Origin: Cyprinodon diabolis
Taxonomy: Eukaryota; Chordata; Actinopteri; Cyprinodontiformes; Cyprinodontidae
Assembly: GCA_030533445.1 (NCBI GenBank)
Contig: CM060081.1
Location: 39,397,611 to 39,461,610, forward strand
Reading direction: 5' to 3'
Length of the DNA stretch: 64,000 nt
Shown: positions 48,284 to 60,968 of the stretch, one piece after another
Position numbering within the stretch: position 1 is the stretch's first letter
How the letters are laid out: every line of letters starts with the position of its first letter
Program-made: the position numbers and the translations under genes
Notes under the pieces: generated by a model
Database searches by the model: none
What the model was told of the DNA's origin: nothing
What the model saw: the letters and a program-made list of their open reading frames with translations, nothing else

Positions 48284-51200
48284 TAAAAAACGCCTGCCTC
48301 ACACTCTAGCTTTTCAGTTGCTCCACTCTAGCAGGCTGGATTTTGCTAAAACTTTGTGGCGCTTGAGGTCTGATTATACAAAAACCGTAGCAGTTATCAA
48401 CATACCGTCTTCAGTTTTAAATAGACGAAGGATTTATCTACAAACTGAGCTTCAAACTGTTTTTCTAGGTGAATGTATGGCGACACAGTGAAGTGCTGTT
48501 TTTTATGCTTTTTTTTTCCTCTCCCCATTCATTTCCTATGGGATTTTTTTGCGACGTTTTCGCTAATAATTCGCAAACCTTCGGACTAATGAGAAAGTTT
48601 TATACAAGCACACATCACCCCATTGGTCCCGACGCATGTGCCAACTTTGGGCCCGATCCGCCAAACCGTGCGGGACTAGTTACGCGCCGAAGTTTTGGGT
48701 ATACGGGAGAATTATAATAACTAGAAAATTTCTAAAGAAATTTTGAGGGGGGCCACCTACTGCCCGTCTGGGGAACCAGGCCAATACGGCCCTGGCAAGT
48801 GACGTCGGGGCTCCCCAGACCAACTGCTTACGCCTTTAAGGGCTGCAGAGGGAAGGAAAGAGGTCAAGTTCATGGGCAAAGAGAGCTGTGTGCCACTTGT
48901 GCTGAAATCTGGGAAATAGACGTGCACAGCGTATGATGCACAAGCGTAATATCGGTTGTCCATATTGAACCACAGTGGGTAAAGCTCAGTTGGCGTGCTC
49001 CGCCCGCCTGCTAGGAGCCATTGCAGTGATGAAAAAAATCACCATTGGCGGGCTCTGCCCGCCTTCTAAAAGCCATTGCAGTGATGAAATCACCATCGGC
49101 GGGCCCCGCCCGCCTGCTACCATTGGCGGGCTCCGCCCGCCATGTAAAATCCATTGCAGTGATGAAATCACCATTGGCGGGCTCCGCCCGCCTTCTAAGA
49201 GCCATTGCAGTGATGAAATTACAAGTGGCAATGAGCAATATGCCAGAATGTATGAGTGTGTATAAGGAAGAGGCTTTTATTCTGTAGAGTCCCTGTAGTC
49301 TTATTTTGAAAGTCCATCATGGATGTGCATCAAAAGATGGGTCATGCCCAGCAGTGATGTAGAATCCATTTCCAAATGTTAAATCACTGGTTTTCCATGT
49401 TATTAGGTGAATAGTTGCTGTATTACAGAGTAAATGGGAGACTTTTATTGTGAAATTTGCTCTGGGGTGTGTTTTGAAAAGGTCACTAGAGTCTAATAAA
49501 AACAACCTGGAAGAGTTTGGGTCATAATGTTGAGCCATTTGCATCAATTAATGCATTAGTATAATCTAGAGGCTTTTATTTTGTAGGGTCCCTGGAGTCT
49601 TATTTTGAAAGTCCAACAGAGTTGTGTTTAGAGAAAATGTTCAGACCCATCAATGATAGTTGATGACTTTCCAATCGTTAAATCACTCTTTTTCCATGTT
49701 ATTAGGGCAGTAGATGAAGCGGAAATGGGAGGCTTTTATTTTGAAATTTGCTATAGGGTGTGTTTTAAACAGTCTCCTAGAGTCTATTCTCTAAAACGGG
49801 GTTGAGTTTGGGTCATAATGTTGAGCCATATAGGGCAATAAATATATGTAAAAAATATAGAGGCTTTTATTTTGTAGGGTCCCTGGAGTCTTATTTTGAA
49901 AGTCTATCAGTGCTGAGTGGCAAGGGAAGTGTCATGTACAGCAGTCATATAGTATCCATTTCCCAATGTTAAATCAGTCCTTTCACCCTCCATTAGATTA
50001 ATATGTGCTGTTTAAAACAGCAGAGGTAAAATCTGTTTGAAGCTTGGTAACCTTGACAACGCTTAACGAGCCTCTCACTGACACAGACAACAGCTGCACT
50101 CACTATTGGTTTCTTCTTCCCAGGCTTTTTTGTATGGGAAGAACGGCACCGAACAAACGACTACTGATCAAAAACCGTATGAGTTATTCAAAAAACATTT
50201 TCACCATGAGCATCAGCAATCCTTCGACTCCAACTATACCAACTTTGGTGTATGTGTGTCATTCAGAAAAATATTTATGACGAGTTGAAAACACAGTCTG
50301 ATTCGTTTCTCTCCCATCTTCAGCTCAAAAAGAATAGAGAAAGGCTGAAACTCTCATCGACTTTAGGTTGGTCTGGAGGGTTTTTAAGGAAAAGTATTAA
50401 TCCTACCGTAATTCCGAAGACATTGTGTGAGTCCAGAGGTTTCAGTCTACAAACTGACCAAAAATGGTGACTGTAGCTCCAAATATGTGGCCGTGAGGGC
50501 GAGAATAAGATGTTTGATCTTAAAAAAATGGCCGCCTCACACTAAGATTTCAGCAGCTGCACTCTAGCAGGCTGCTGCAGAAGCTAACTGTCAGCTAGCT
50601 TCCAGGTGCTTACCCTCCGAACAAACGACTGCTGAGCAAAAACCGTAAAAGATATCTGAAAAATTCTTTCAGTGAAAGCAACATCTATCCTTTGTCTCAG
50701 ACTGGGGTAACCTTCATGTCTGTAGGTCTTTCACAACCCAAAACGAAGCACAAACAAAATGGTTGGCCCACCTGCTCCTCCCTTTGTTTGAACTGCAGGA
50801 CCTCACTCTCACTCACCTTTTAGCTGCTAAAGCACCCCTCCGAACAAACGACTGCTGAGTAAAAACCGTAAAAGGTATCTGAAAAATTCTTTTTATCTAA
50901 GCGACAGCTATATCTTGTCTTCAATTGGAGTAACTTTCATGGCTGTAGGTCATCTACAAACTGAATGGGAAGAGAAAGAAAAAGAAAAAACGTTTCATCA
51001 CACCTAAGCTTCTAATTGAGCTAGCTGCAGCAGGTCACTGTCACTCAGCTTTCAGGTGCTTAAAATGTCCTCCGAACAAACGACTGCTGAGCAAAAACCG
51101 TATGAGTTATTCAAAAAATTTTTTCACCGTGAGCGTCAGTCATCCTTCGACTCCAACTATGCCAACTTTGGTGTATGTGTATCATTCAGAAAAATATTTA

Positions 51201-51450
51201 TGACGAGTTTAAAACACATAGTCTGATTCGTTTTTCTCCCCTCTTCTGCTCCAAAACCAATGAAAAACGGCTCTGATTTTCATCGACTTTAGGTCGGTCT
51301 GGAGGGTTTTTAAGGAAAAGTATTAATCCTACCGTAATTCCGAAGATATTGTGTGGGTCCAGAGATTTCAGTCTACAAACTGACCAAAAATGGTGACTCT
51401 AGCTATAAATATGTGGCCGTGAGGGCGAGTTTAAGATGTTTTTTTGTGTT
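48284..51450. repeat. Array unit 16 (3167 bp)
   Basis: Complete unit without a hairpin monomer. The minisatellite (48992-49229) is an intermediate class with five hairpins but with the half-monomer spacing moved. The 300-bp block starts at 49270 and the A monomer at 50149. It shares GTATGGCGAC (near 48476) with units 17 and 20, and TTTAGAGAAAATG plus GACCCATCAATG (near 49627-49653) with its neighbour unit 17. ACACAGTCTGATTC near 50291 is two bases shorter than elsewhere. Confidence 0.95.
48992..49229. repeat. Hairpin minisatellite, intermediate class, five hairpins (unit 16)
   Basis: Palindromes at 48992, 49047, 49098, 49125 and 49176, spacing 55, 51, 27, 51. The half monomer therefore sits one place earlier than in class I. 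The third loop is CCC; the first stem has GGCGTGC. Spacers read ACCATTGG or ACCATCGG where class I mostly has ACCAATGG. Confidence 0.9.
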
Positions 51451-54400
51451 TAAAAAACGCCTGCCTCACACTCTAGCTTTTCAGTTGCTCCACTCTAGCA
51501 GGCTGGATTTTGCTAAAACTTTGTGGCGCTTGAGGTCTGATTATACAAAAACCGTAGCAGTTATCAACATACCGTCTTCAGTTTTAAATAGACGAAGGAT
51601 TTATCTACAAACTGAGCTTCAAACTGTTTTTCTAGGTGAATGTATGGCGACACAGTGAAGTGCTGTTTTTTATGCTTTTTTTTTCCTCTCCCCATTCATT
51701 TCCTATGGGATTTTTTTGCGACGTTTTCGCTAATAATTCGCAAACCTTCGGACTAATGAGAAAGTTTTATACAAGCACACATCACCCCATTGGTCCCGAC
51801 GCGTGTGCCAACTTTGGGCCCGATCCGCCAAACCGTGCGGGACTAGTTACGCGCCGAAGTTTTGGGTATACGGGAGAATTATAATAACTAGAAAATTTCT
51901 AAAGAAATTTTGAGGGGGGCCACCTACTGCCCGTCTGGGGAACCGGGCCAATACGGCCCTGGCAAGTGATGTCGGGGCTCCCCAGACCAACTGCTTATGC
52001 CTTTGAGGGCTGCTGAGGGAAGGAAAGAGGGCTAGGTCATGGGCAAAGAGAGCTGTGTGCCACCTGTGCTGAAATCTGGGTAATAGACGTGCACAGCGTA
52101 TGATGCACAAGGGTAATATGGGTTGTCCATATTGAACCGCAGTGGGTAAAGCTCAGTTGGTGGGCTCCGCCCGCCTGCTAGGAGCCCTTGCAGCGATGAA
52201 AAAAATCCCCAATGGCGGGCATTGCCCGCCTGCTAAGAGCCATTGCAGTGATGAAATCACCAATGGCGGGCTCCGCCCGCCTGCTAGGAGCCATTGCAGT
52301 GATGAAAAAAATCACCATTGGCGGGCTCCGCCCGCCTCCTAACAGCCATTGCCGTGATGAAATCACCAATGGCGGGCTCCGCCCGCCTTCTAAGAGCCAT
52401 TGCAGTGATGAAATTACAAATGGCTATAAGCAATATGCCAGAATGTATGAGTGTGTATAAGGAAGAGGCTTTTATTTTGTAGAGTCCCTGTAGTCTTATT
52501 TTGAAAGTCTATCATGGAAGTGCATCTATAGATGGGTCATGCCCAGCAGTGATATAGAATCCATTTCCAAATGTTAAATCACTGGTTTTCCATGTTATTA
52601 GGTGAATAGTTCCTGTATTACAGAGTAAATGGGGGACTTTTATTGTGAAATTTGCTCTGGGGTGTGTTTTGAAAAGGTCACTAGAGTCTAATAAAAACAA
52701 CCTGGAAGAGTTTGGGTCATAATGTTGAGCCATTTGCATCAATTAATGCATTAGTATAATCTAGAGGCTTTTATTTTGTAGGGTCCCTGGAGTCTTATTT
52801 TGAAAGTCCAACAGAGTTGTGTTTAGAGAAAATGTTCAGACCCATCAATGATAGTTGATGACTTTCCAATCGTTAAATCACTCTTTTTCCATTTTATTAG
52901 GGCAGTAGATGAAGCGGAAATGGGAGGCTTTTATTTTGAAATTTGCCATAGGGTGTGTTTTAAACAGTCTCCTAGAGTCTATTCTCTAAAATGGGGTTGA
53001 GTTTGGGTCATAATGTTGAGCCATATAGGGCAATAAATATATGTAAAAAATATAGAGGCTTTTATTTTGAAGGGTCCCTGGAGTCTTATTTTGAAAGTCT
53101 ATCAGTGCTGAGTGGCAAGGGAAGTGTCATGGACGGCAGTCATATAGTATCCATTTCCCAATGTTAAATCAGTGCTTTCACCCTCCATTAGATTAATATG
53201 TGCTGTTTAAAACAGCAGAGGTAAAATCTGTTTGAAGCTTGGTAACCTTGACAACGCTTAACGAGCCTCTCACTGACACAGACAACAGCTGCACTCACTA
53301 TTGGTTTCTTCTTCCCAGGCTTTTTTGTATGGGAAGAACGGCACCGAACAAACGACTACTGATCAAAAACCGTATGAGTTATTCAAAAAACATTTTCACC
53401 ATGAGCATCAGCAATCCTTCGACTCCAACTATACCAACTTTGGTGTATGTGTGTCATTCAGAAAAATATTTATGACGAGTTGAAAACACATAGTCTGATT
53501 CGTTTTTCTCCCATCTTCAGCTCAAAAAGAATGGAGAAAGGCTGAAACTCTCATCCACTTTAGGTTGGTCTGGAGGGTTTTTAAGGCAAAGTATTAATCC
53601 TACCGTAATTCCGAAGACATTGTGTGAGTCCAGAGGTTTCAGTCTACAAACTGACCAAAAATGGTGACTGTAGCTCCAAATATGTGGCCGTGAGGGCGAG
53701 AATAAGATGTTTGATCTTAAAAAATGGCCGCCTCACACTAAGATTTCAGCAGCTGCACTCTAGCAGGCTGCTGCAGAAGCTAACTGTCAGCTAGCTTCCA
53801 GGTGCTTACCCTCCGAACAAACGACTGCTGAGCAAAAACCGTAAAAGATATCTGAAAAATTCTTTCAGTGAAAGCAACATCTATCCTTTGTCTCAGACTG
53901 GGGTAACCTTCATGTCTGTAGGTCTTTCACAACCCAAAACGAAGCACAAACAAAATGGTTGGCCCACCTGCTCCTCCCTTTGTTTGAACTGCAGGACCTC
54001 ACTCTCACTCACCTTTTAGCTGCTAAAGCACCCCTCCGAACAAACGACTGCTGAGTAAAAACCGTAAAAGGTATCTGAAAAATTCTTTTTATCTAAGCGA
54101 CAGCTATATCTTGTCTTCAATTGGAGTAACTTTCATGGCTGTAGGTCATCTACAAACTGAATGGGAAGAGAAAGAAAAAGAAAAAACGTTTCATCACACC
54201 TAAGCTTCTAATTGAGCTAGCTGCAGCAGGTCACTGTCACTCAGCTTTCAGGTGCTTAAAATGTCCTCCGAACAAACGACTGCTGAGCAAAAACCGTATG
54301 AGTTATTCAAAAAATTTTTTCACCGTGAGCGTCAGTCATCCTTCGACTCCAACTATGCCAACTTTGGTGTATGTGTGTCATTCAGAAAAATATTTATGAC

Positions 54401-54646
54401 GAGTTTAAAACACATAGTCGGATTCGTTTTTCTCCCCTCTTCTGCTCCAAAACCAATGAAAAACGGCTCTGATTTTCATCGACTTTAGGTCGGTCTGGAG
54501 GGTTTTTAAGGAAAAGTATTAATCCTACCGTAATTCCGAAGATATTGTGTGGGTCCAGAGATTTCAGTCTACAAACTGACCAAAAATGGTGACTCTAGCT
54601 ATAAATATGTGGCCGTGAGGGTGAGTTTAAAATGTTTTTTTGTGTT
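51451..54646. repeat. Array unit 17 (3196 bp)
   Basis: Complete unit without a hairpin monomer. Its minisatellite (52159-52424) is the longest, five hairpins with spacing 55-51-55-51. The 300-bp block starts at 52465 and the A monomer at 53344. It is visibly mosaic: unit 16-like at 52820-52860, unit 11-like at 53066-53185, then unit 5-like from about 53239 onward (offset 38621). Private changes include GGGGGACTTT near 52632 and AAAATGGGG near 52988. Confidence 0.95.
52159..52424. repeat. Hairpin minisatellite, class II variant, five hairpins (unit 17)
   Basis: Palindromes at 52159, 52214, 52265, 52320 and 52371, spacing 55, 51, 55, 51: a duplicated 106-bp dimer. The second loop is ATT. Confidence 0.9.
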
Positions 54647-55076
54647 TAAAAAACGCCTGCCTCACACTCTAGCTTTTCAGTTGCTCCACTCTAGCAGGCT
54701 GGATTTTGCTAAAACTTTGTGGCGCTTGAGGTCTGATTATACAAAAACCGTAGCAGTTATCAACATACCGTCTTCAGTTTTAAATAGACGAAGGATTTAT
54801 CTACAAACTGAGCTTCAAACTGTTTTTCTAGGTGAATGTATGCCGACACAGTGAAGTGCTGTTTTTTATGCTTTTTTTTTCCTCTCCCCATTCATTTCCT
54901 ATGGGATTTTTTTGCGACGTTTTCGCTAATAATTCGCAAACCTTCGGACTAATGAGAAAGTTTTATACAAGCACACATCACCCCATTGGTCCCGACGCGT
55001 GTGCCAACTTTGGGCCCGATCCGCCAAACCGTGCGGGACTAGTTACGCGCCGAAGTTTTGGGTATACGGGAGAATT

Positions 55077-55155
55077 ATAATAATAATAATACGCGGAATA
55101 AATATGTGCAATAGTAGTAGGTGGGCCATGCCTTCGGCATGTGGCCCCCCAATAA
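55077..55155. repeat. (AAT)n plus one hairpin monomer (unit 18)
   Basis: One 60-bp core at 55091-55150. It exits through AATAACTAG, as in unit 4, three bases longer than in unit 6, with which the upstream flank is otherwise collinear. Confidence 0.9.
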
Positions 55156-55426
55156 CTAGAAAATTTCTAAAGAAATTTTGAGGGGGGCCACCTACTGCCC
55201 GTCTGGGGAACCGGGCCAATACGGCCCTGGCAAGTGACGTCGGGGCTCCCCAGACCAACTGCTTACGCCTTTGAGGGCTGCTGAGGGAAGGAAAGAGGGC
55301 AAGTTCATGGGTAAAGAGAGCTGTGTGCCACTTGTGCTGAAATCTGGGAAATAGACGTGCACAGCGTATGATGCACAAGGGTAATATGGGTTGTCCATAT
55401 TGAAACACAGTGGGTAAAGCCCAGTT

Positions 55427-55637
55427 GGCGGGCTTCGCCCGCCTGCGAGGAGCCATCTCAGTGAAGAAAAAAATCACCAATGGCGGGCTCTGCCCGCCTT
55501 CTAAGAGCCATTGCAGTGATGAAATCACCAATGGCGGGCTCCGCCCGCCTGCTAAGAGCCATTGCAGTGATGTAATCACCTTTGGCGGGCTCCGCCCGCC
55601 TTCTAAGAGCCATTGCAGTGATGAAATCACCAATGGC
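55427..55637. repeat. Hairpin minisatellite, class I minus half monomer (unit 18)
   Basis: Four hairpins, spacing 55, 51, 51. Exactly the 27-bp half monomer of class I is missing, so this is a simple contraction. GCCTGCGAGGAGCC after the first hairpin is private. Confidence 0.9.
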
Positions 55638-58290
55638 AATGAGCAATATGCCAGAATGTATGAGTGTGTATAAGGAAGAGGCTTTTATTCTGTAGAGTCC
55701 TTGTAGTCTTATTTTGAAAGTCTATCATGAATGTGCATCAAAAGATGGGTCACGCCCAGCAGTGATATAGAATCCATTTCCAAATGTTAAATCACTGGTT
55801 TTCCATGTTATTAGGTGAATAGTTGCTGTATTACAGAGTAAATGGGAGACTTTTATTGTGAAATTTGCTCTGGGGTGTGTTTTGAAAAGGTCACTAGAGT
55901 CTAATAAAAACAACCTGGAAGAGTTTGGGTCATAATGTTGAGCCATTTGCATCAATTAATGCATTACTATAATCTAGAGGCTTTTATTTTGTAGGGTCCC
56001 TGGAGTCTTATTTTGAAAGTCCAACAGAGTTGTGTTTATAGAAAATGTTCAGACCCGTCAATGATAGTTGATTACTTTCCAATCGTTAAATCACTCTTTT
56101 TCCATGTTATTAGGGCAGTAGATGAAGCGGAAATGGGAGGCTTTTATTTTGAAATTTGCTATAGGGTGTGTTTTAAACAGTCTCCTAGAGTCTATTCTCT
56201 AAAACGGGGTTGAGTTTGGGTCATAATGTTGAGCCATATAGGGCAATAAATATATGTAAAAAATATAGAGGCTTTTATTTTGTAGGGTCCCTGGAGTCTT
56301 ATTTTGAAAGTCTATCAGTGCTGAGTGGCAAGGGAAGTGTCATGGACAGCAGTCATATAGTATCCATTTCCCAATGTTAAATCAGTCCTTTCACCCTCCA
56401 TTAGATTAATATGTGCTGTTTAAAACAGCAGAGGTAAAATCTGTTTGAAGCTTGGTAACCTTGACAACGCTTAACGAGCCTCTCACTGACACAGACAACA
56501 GCTGCACTCACTATTGGTTTCTTCTTCCCAGGCTTTTTTGTATGGGAAGAACGGCACCGAACAAACGACTACTGATCAAAAACCGTATGAGTTATTCAAA
56601 AAACATTTTCACCATGAGCATCAGCAATCCTTCGACTCCAACTATACCAACTTTGGTGTATGTGTGTCATTCAGAAAAATATTTATGACGAGTTGAAAAC
56701 ACATAGTCTGATTCGTTTCTCTCCCATCTTCAGCTCAAAAAGAATAGAGAAAGGCTGAAACTCTCATCGACTTTAGGTTGGTCTGGAGGGTTTTTAAGGA
56801 AAAGTATTAATCCTACCGTAATTCCGAAGACATTGTGTGAGTCCAGAGGTTTCAGTCTACAAACTGACCAAAAATGGTGACTGTAGCTCCAAATATGTGG
56901 CCGTGAGGGCGAGAATAAGATGTTTGATCTTAAAAAAATGGCCGCCTCACACTAAGATTTCAGCAGCTGCACTCTAGCAGGCTGCTGCAGAAGCTAACTG
57001 TCAGCTAGCTTCCAGGTGCTTACCCTCCGAACAAACGACTGCTGAGCAAAAACCGTAAAAGATATCTGAAAAATTCTTTCAGTGAAAGCAACATCTATCC
57101 TTTGTCTCAGACTGGGGTAACCTTCATGTCTGTAGGTCTTTCACAACCCAAAACGAAGCACAAACAAAATGGTTGGCCCACCTGCTCCTCCCTTTGTTTG
57201 AACTGCAGGACCTCACTCTCACTCACCTTTTAGCTGCTAAAGCACCCCTCCGAACAAACGACTGCTGAGTAAAAACCGTAAAAGGTATCTGAAAAATTCT
57301 TTTTATCTAAGCGACAGCTATATCTTGTCTTCAATTGGAGTAACTTTCATGGCTGTAGGTCATCTACAAACTGAATGGGAAGAGAAAGAAAAAGAAAAAA
57401 CGTTTCATCACACCTAAGCTTCTAATTGAGCTAGCTGCAGCAGGTCACTGTCACTCAGCTTTCAGGTGCTTAAAATGTCCTCCGAACAAACGACTGCTGA
57501 GCAAAAACCGTATGAGTTATTCAAAAAATTTTTTCACCGTGAGCGTCAGTCATCCTTCGACTCCAACTATGCCAACTTTGGTGTATGTGTGTCATTCAGA
57601 AAAATATTTATGACGAGTTTAAAACACATAGTCGGATTCGTTTTTCTCCCCTCTTCTGCTCCAAAACCAATGAAAAACGGCTCTGATTTTCATCGACTTT
57701 AGGTCGGTCTGGAGGGTTTTTAAGGAAAAGTATTAATCCTACCGTAATTCCGAAGATATTGTGTGGGTCCAGAGATTTCAGTCTACAAACTGACCAAAAA
57801 TGGTGACTCTAGCTATAAATATGTGGCCGTGAGGGCGAGTTTAAAATGTTTTTTTGTGTTTAAAAAACGCCTGCCTCACACTCTAGCTTTTCAGTTGCTC
57901 CACTCTAGCAGGCTGGATTTTGCTAAAACTTTGTGGCGCTTGAGGTCTGATTATACAAAAACCGTAGCAGTTATCAACATACCGTCTTCAGTTTTAAATA
58001 GACGAAGGATTTATCTACAAACTGAGCTTCAAACTGTTTTTCTAGGTGAATGTATGCCGACACAGTGAAGTGCTGTTTTTTATGCTTTTTTTTTCCTCTC
58101 CCCATTCATTTCCTATGGGATTTTTTTGCGACGTTTTCGCTAATAATTCGCAAACCTTCGGACTAATGAGAAAGTTTTATACAAGCACACATCACCCCAT
58201 TGGTCCCGACGCGTGTGCCAACTTTGGGCCCGATCCGCCAAACCGTGCGGGACTAGTTACGCGCCGAAGTTTTGGGTATACGGGAGAATT

Positions 58291-58366
58291 ATAATAATAA
58301 TAATACGCGGAATAAATATGTGCAATAGTAGTAGGTGGGCCATGCCTTCGGCATGTGGCCCCCCAA
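58291..58366. repeat. (AAT)n plus one hairpin monomer (unit 19)
   Basis: One 60-bp core at 58305-58364. Unit 8, the near-copy of this unit, has no monomer here, so presence or absence of the monomer is decoupled from the downstream haplotype. Confidence 0.9.
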
Positions 58367-58637
58367 CTAGAAAATTTCTAAAGAAATTTTGAGGGGGGCC
58401 ACCTACTGCCCGTCTGGGGAACAGGGCCAATACGGCCCTGGCAAGTTATGTCGGGGCTCCCCAGACCAACTGCTTACGCCTTTGAGGGCTGCTGAGGGAA
58501 GGAAAGAGGGCTAGGTCATGGGCAAAGAGAGCTGTGTGCCACTTGTGCTGAAATCTGGGAAATAGACGTGCACAGCGTATGATGCAAAAGGGTAATATGG
58601 GTTGTCCATATTGAACCGCAGTGGGTAAAGCTCAGTT

Positions 58638-58746
58638 GGTGGGCTCCGCCCGCCTGCTAGGAGCCCTTGCAGCGATGAAAAAAATCACCAATGGCGGGCT
58701 CTGCCCGCCTGCTAAGAGCCATTGCAGTGATGAAATCACCAATGGC
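58638..58746. repeat. Hairpin minisatellite, class II, two hairpins (unit 19)
   Basis: Same two-hairpin array as unit 8, at offset 35497. Confidence 0.9.
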
Positions 58747-60968
58747 AATGAGCAATATGCCAGAATGTATGAGTGTGTATAAGGAAGAGGCTTTTATTCT
58801 GTAGAGTCCCTGGAGTCTTATTTTGAAAGTCTATCATGGAAGTGCATCTAAAGATGGGTCATGCCCAGCAGTTATATAGAATCAATTTCCAAATGTTAAA
58901 TCACTGGTTTTCCATGTTATTAGGTGAATAGTTGCTGTATTACAGAGTAAATGGGAGACTTTTATTGTGAAATTTGCTCTGGGTGTGTTTTGAAAAGGTC
59001 ACTAGAGTCTAATAAAAACAACCTGGAAGAGTTTGGGTCATAATGTTGAGCCATTTGCATCAATTAATGCATTAGTATAATCTAGAGGCTTTTATTTTGT
59101 AGGGTCGCTGGAGTCTTATTTTGAAAGTCCAACAGAGTTGTGTTTATAGAAAATGTTCAGACCCGTCAATGATAGTTGATTACTTTCCAATCGTTAAATC
59201 ACTGTTTTTCCATGTTATTAGGGCAGTAGATGAAGCGGAAATGGGAGGCTTTTATTTTGAAATTTGCTATAGGGTGTGTTTTAAACAGTCTCCTAGAGTC
59301 TATTCTCTAAAACGGGGTTGAGTTTGGGTCATAATATTGAGCCATATAGGGCAATAAATATATGTAAAAAATATAGAGGCTTTTATTTTGTAGGGTCCCT
59401 GGAGTCTTATTTTGAAAGTCTATCAGTGCTGAGTGGCAAGGGAAGTGTCCTGGACAGCAGTCATATAGTATCCATTTCCCAATGTTAAATCAGTCCTTTC
59501 ACCCTCCATTAGATTAATATGTGCTGTTTAAAACAGCAGAGGTAAAATCTGTTTGAAGCTTGGTAACCTTGACAACGCTTAACGAGCCTCTCACTGACAC
59601 AGACAACAGCTGCACTCACTATTGGTTTCTTCTTCCCAGGCTTTTTTGTATGGGAAGAACGGCAACGAAAACAAACGACTACTGATCAAAAACCGTATGA
59701 GTTATTCAAAAAACATTTTCACCATGAGCATCAGCAATCCTTCGACTCCAAGTATACCAACTTTGGTGTATGTGTGTCATTCAGAACAATATTTATGACG
59801 ACTTGAAAACACATAGTCTGATTCGTTTCTCTTCCATCTTCAGCTCAAAAAGAATGGAGAAAGGCTGAAACTCATCGACTTTAGGTTGGTCTGGAGGGTT
59901 TTTAAGGAAAAGTATTAATCCTACCGTAATTCCGAAGACATTGTGTGAGTCCAGAGGTTTCAGTCTACAAACTGACCAAAAATGGTGACTGTAGCTCCAA
60001 ATATGTGGCCGTGAGGGCGAGAATAAGATGTTTGATCTTAAAAAAATGGCCGCCTCACACTAAGATTTCAGCAGCTGCACTCTAGCAGGCTGCTGCAGAA
60101 GCTAACTGTCAGCTAGCTTCCAGGTGCTTACCCTCCGAACAAACGACTGCTGAGCAAAAACCGTAAAAGATATCTGAAAAATTCTTTCAGTGAAAGCAAC
60201 ATCTATCCTTTGTCTCAGACTGGGGTAACCTTCATGTCTGTAGGTCTTTCACAACCCAAAACGAAGCACAAACAAAATGGTTGGCCCACCTGCTCCTCCC
60301 TTTGTTTGAACTGCAGGACCTCACTCTCACTCACCTTTTAGCTGCTAAAGCACCCCTCCGAACAAACGACTGCTGAGTAAAAACCGTAAAAGGTGTCTGA
60401 AAAATTCTTTTTATCTAAGCGACAGCTATATCTTGTCTTCAATTGGAGTAACTTTCATGGCTGTAGGTCATCTACAAACTGAATGGGAAGAGAAAGAAAA
60501 AGAAAAAACGTTTCATCACACCTAAGCTTCTAATTGAGCTAGCTGCAGCAGGTCACTGTCACTCAGCTTTCAGGTGCTTAAAATGTCCTCCGAACAAACG
60601 ACTGCTGAGCAAAAACCGTATGAGTTATTCAAAAATTTTTTTCACCGTGAGCGTCAGTCATCCTTCGACTCCAACTATGCCAACTTTGGTGTATGTGTGT
60701 CATTCAGAAAAATATTTATGACGAGTTTAAAACACATAGTCAGATTCGTTTTTCTCCCCTCTTCTGCTCCAAAACCAATGAAAAACGGCTCTGATTTTCA
60801 TCGACTTTAGGTCGGTCTGGAGGGTTTTTAAGGAAAAGTATTAATCCTACCGTAATTCCGAAGATATTGTGTGGGTCCAGAGATTTCAGTCTACAAACTG
60901 ACCAAAAATGGTGACTCTAGCTATAAATATGTGGCCGTGAGGGCGAGTTTAAAATGTTTTTTTGTGTT

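Larger units (their letters stand above)
54647..57860. repeat. Array unit 18 (3214 bp)
   Basis: Complete unit with one hairpin monomer (core 55091-55150). Its minisatellite (55427-55637) is class I lacking the 27-bp half monomer, so four hairpins remain. The 300-bp block starts at 55678 and the A monomer at 56557. The first part is collinear with unit 6 at offset 38621. GGTGAGTTT near 54619, just before this unit, is a private CpG transition. Confidence 0.95.
57861..60968. repeat. Array unit 19 (3108 bp)
   Basis: Complete unit with one hairpin monomer (core 58305-58364) and a two-hairpin class II minisatellite (58638-58746). The 300-bp block starts at 58787 and the A monomer near 59666. It is collinear with unit 8 at offset 35497 from 58367 onward, except that it carries the CCCTTTGTTTGAAC allele near 60298 where unit 8 has CCCTTTCTTTTAAC. 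Private changes include CAAGTTATGTC near 58442 and GTGTCCTGGAC near 59446. Confidence 0.95.
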
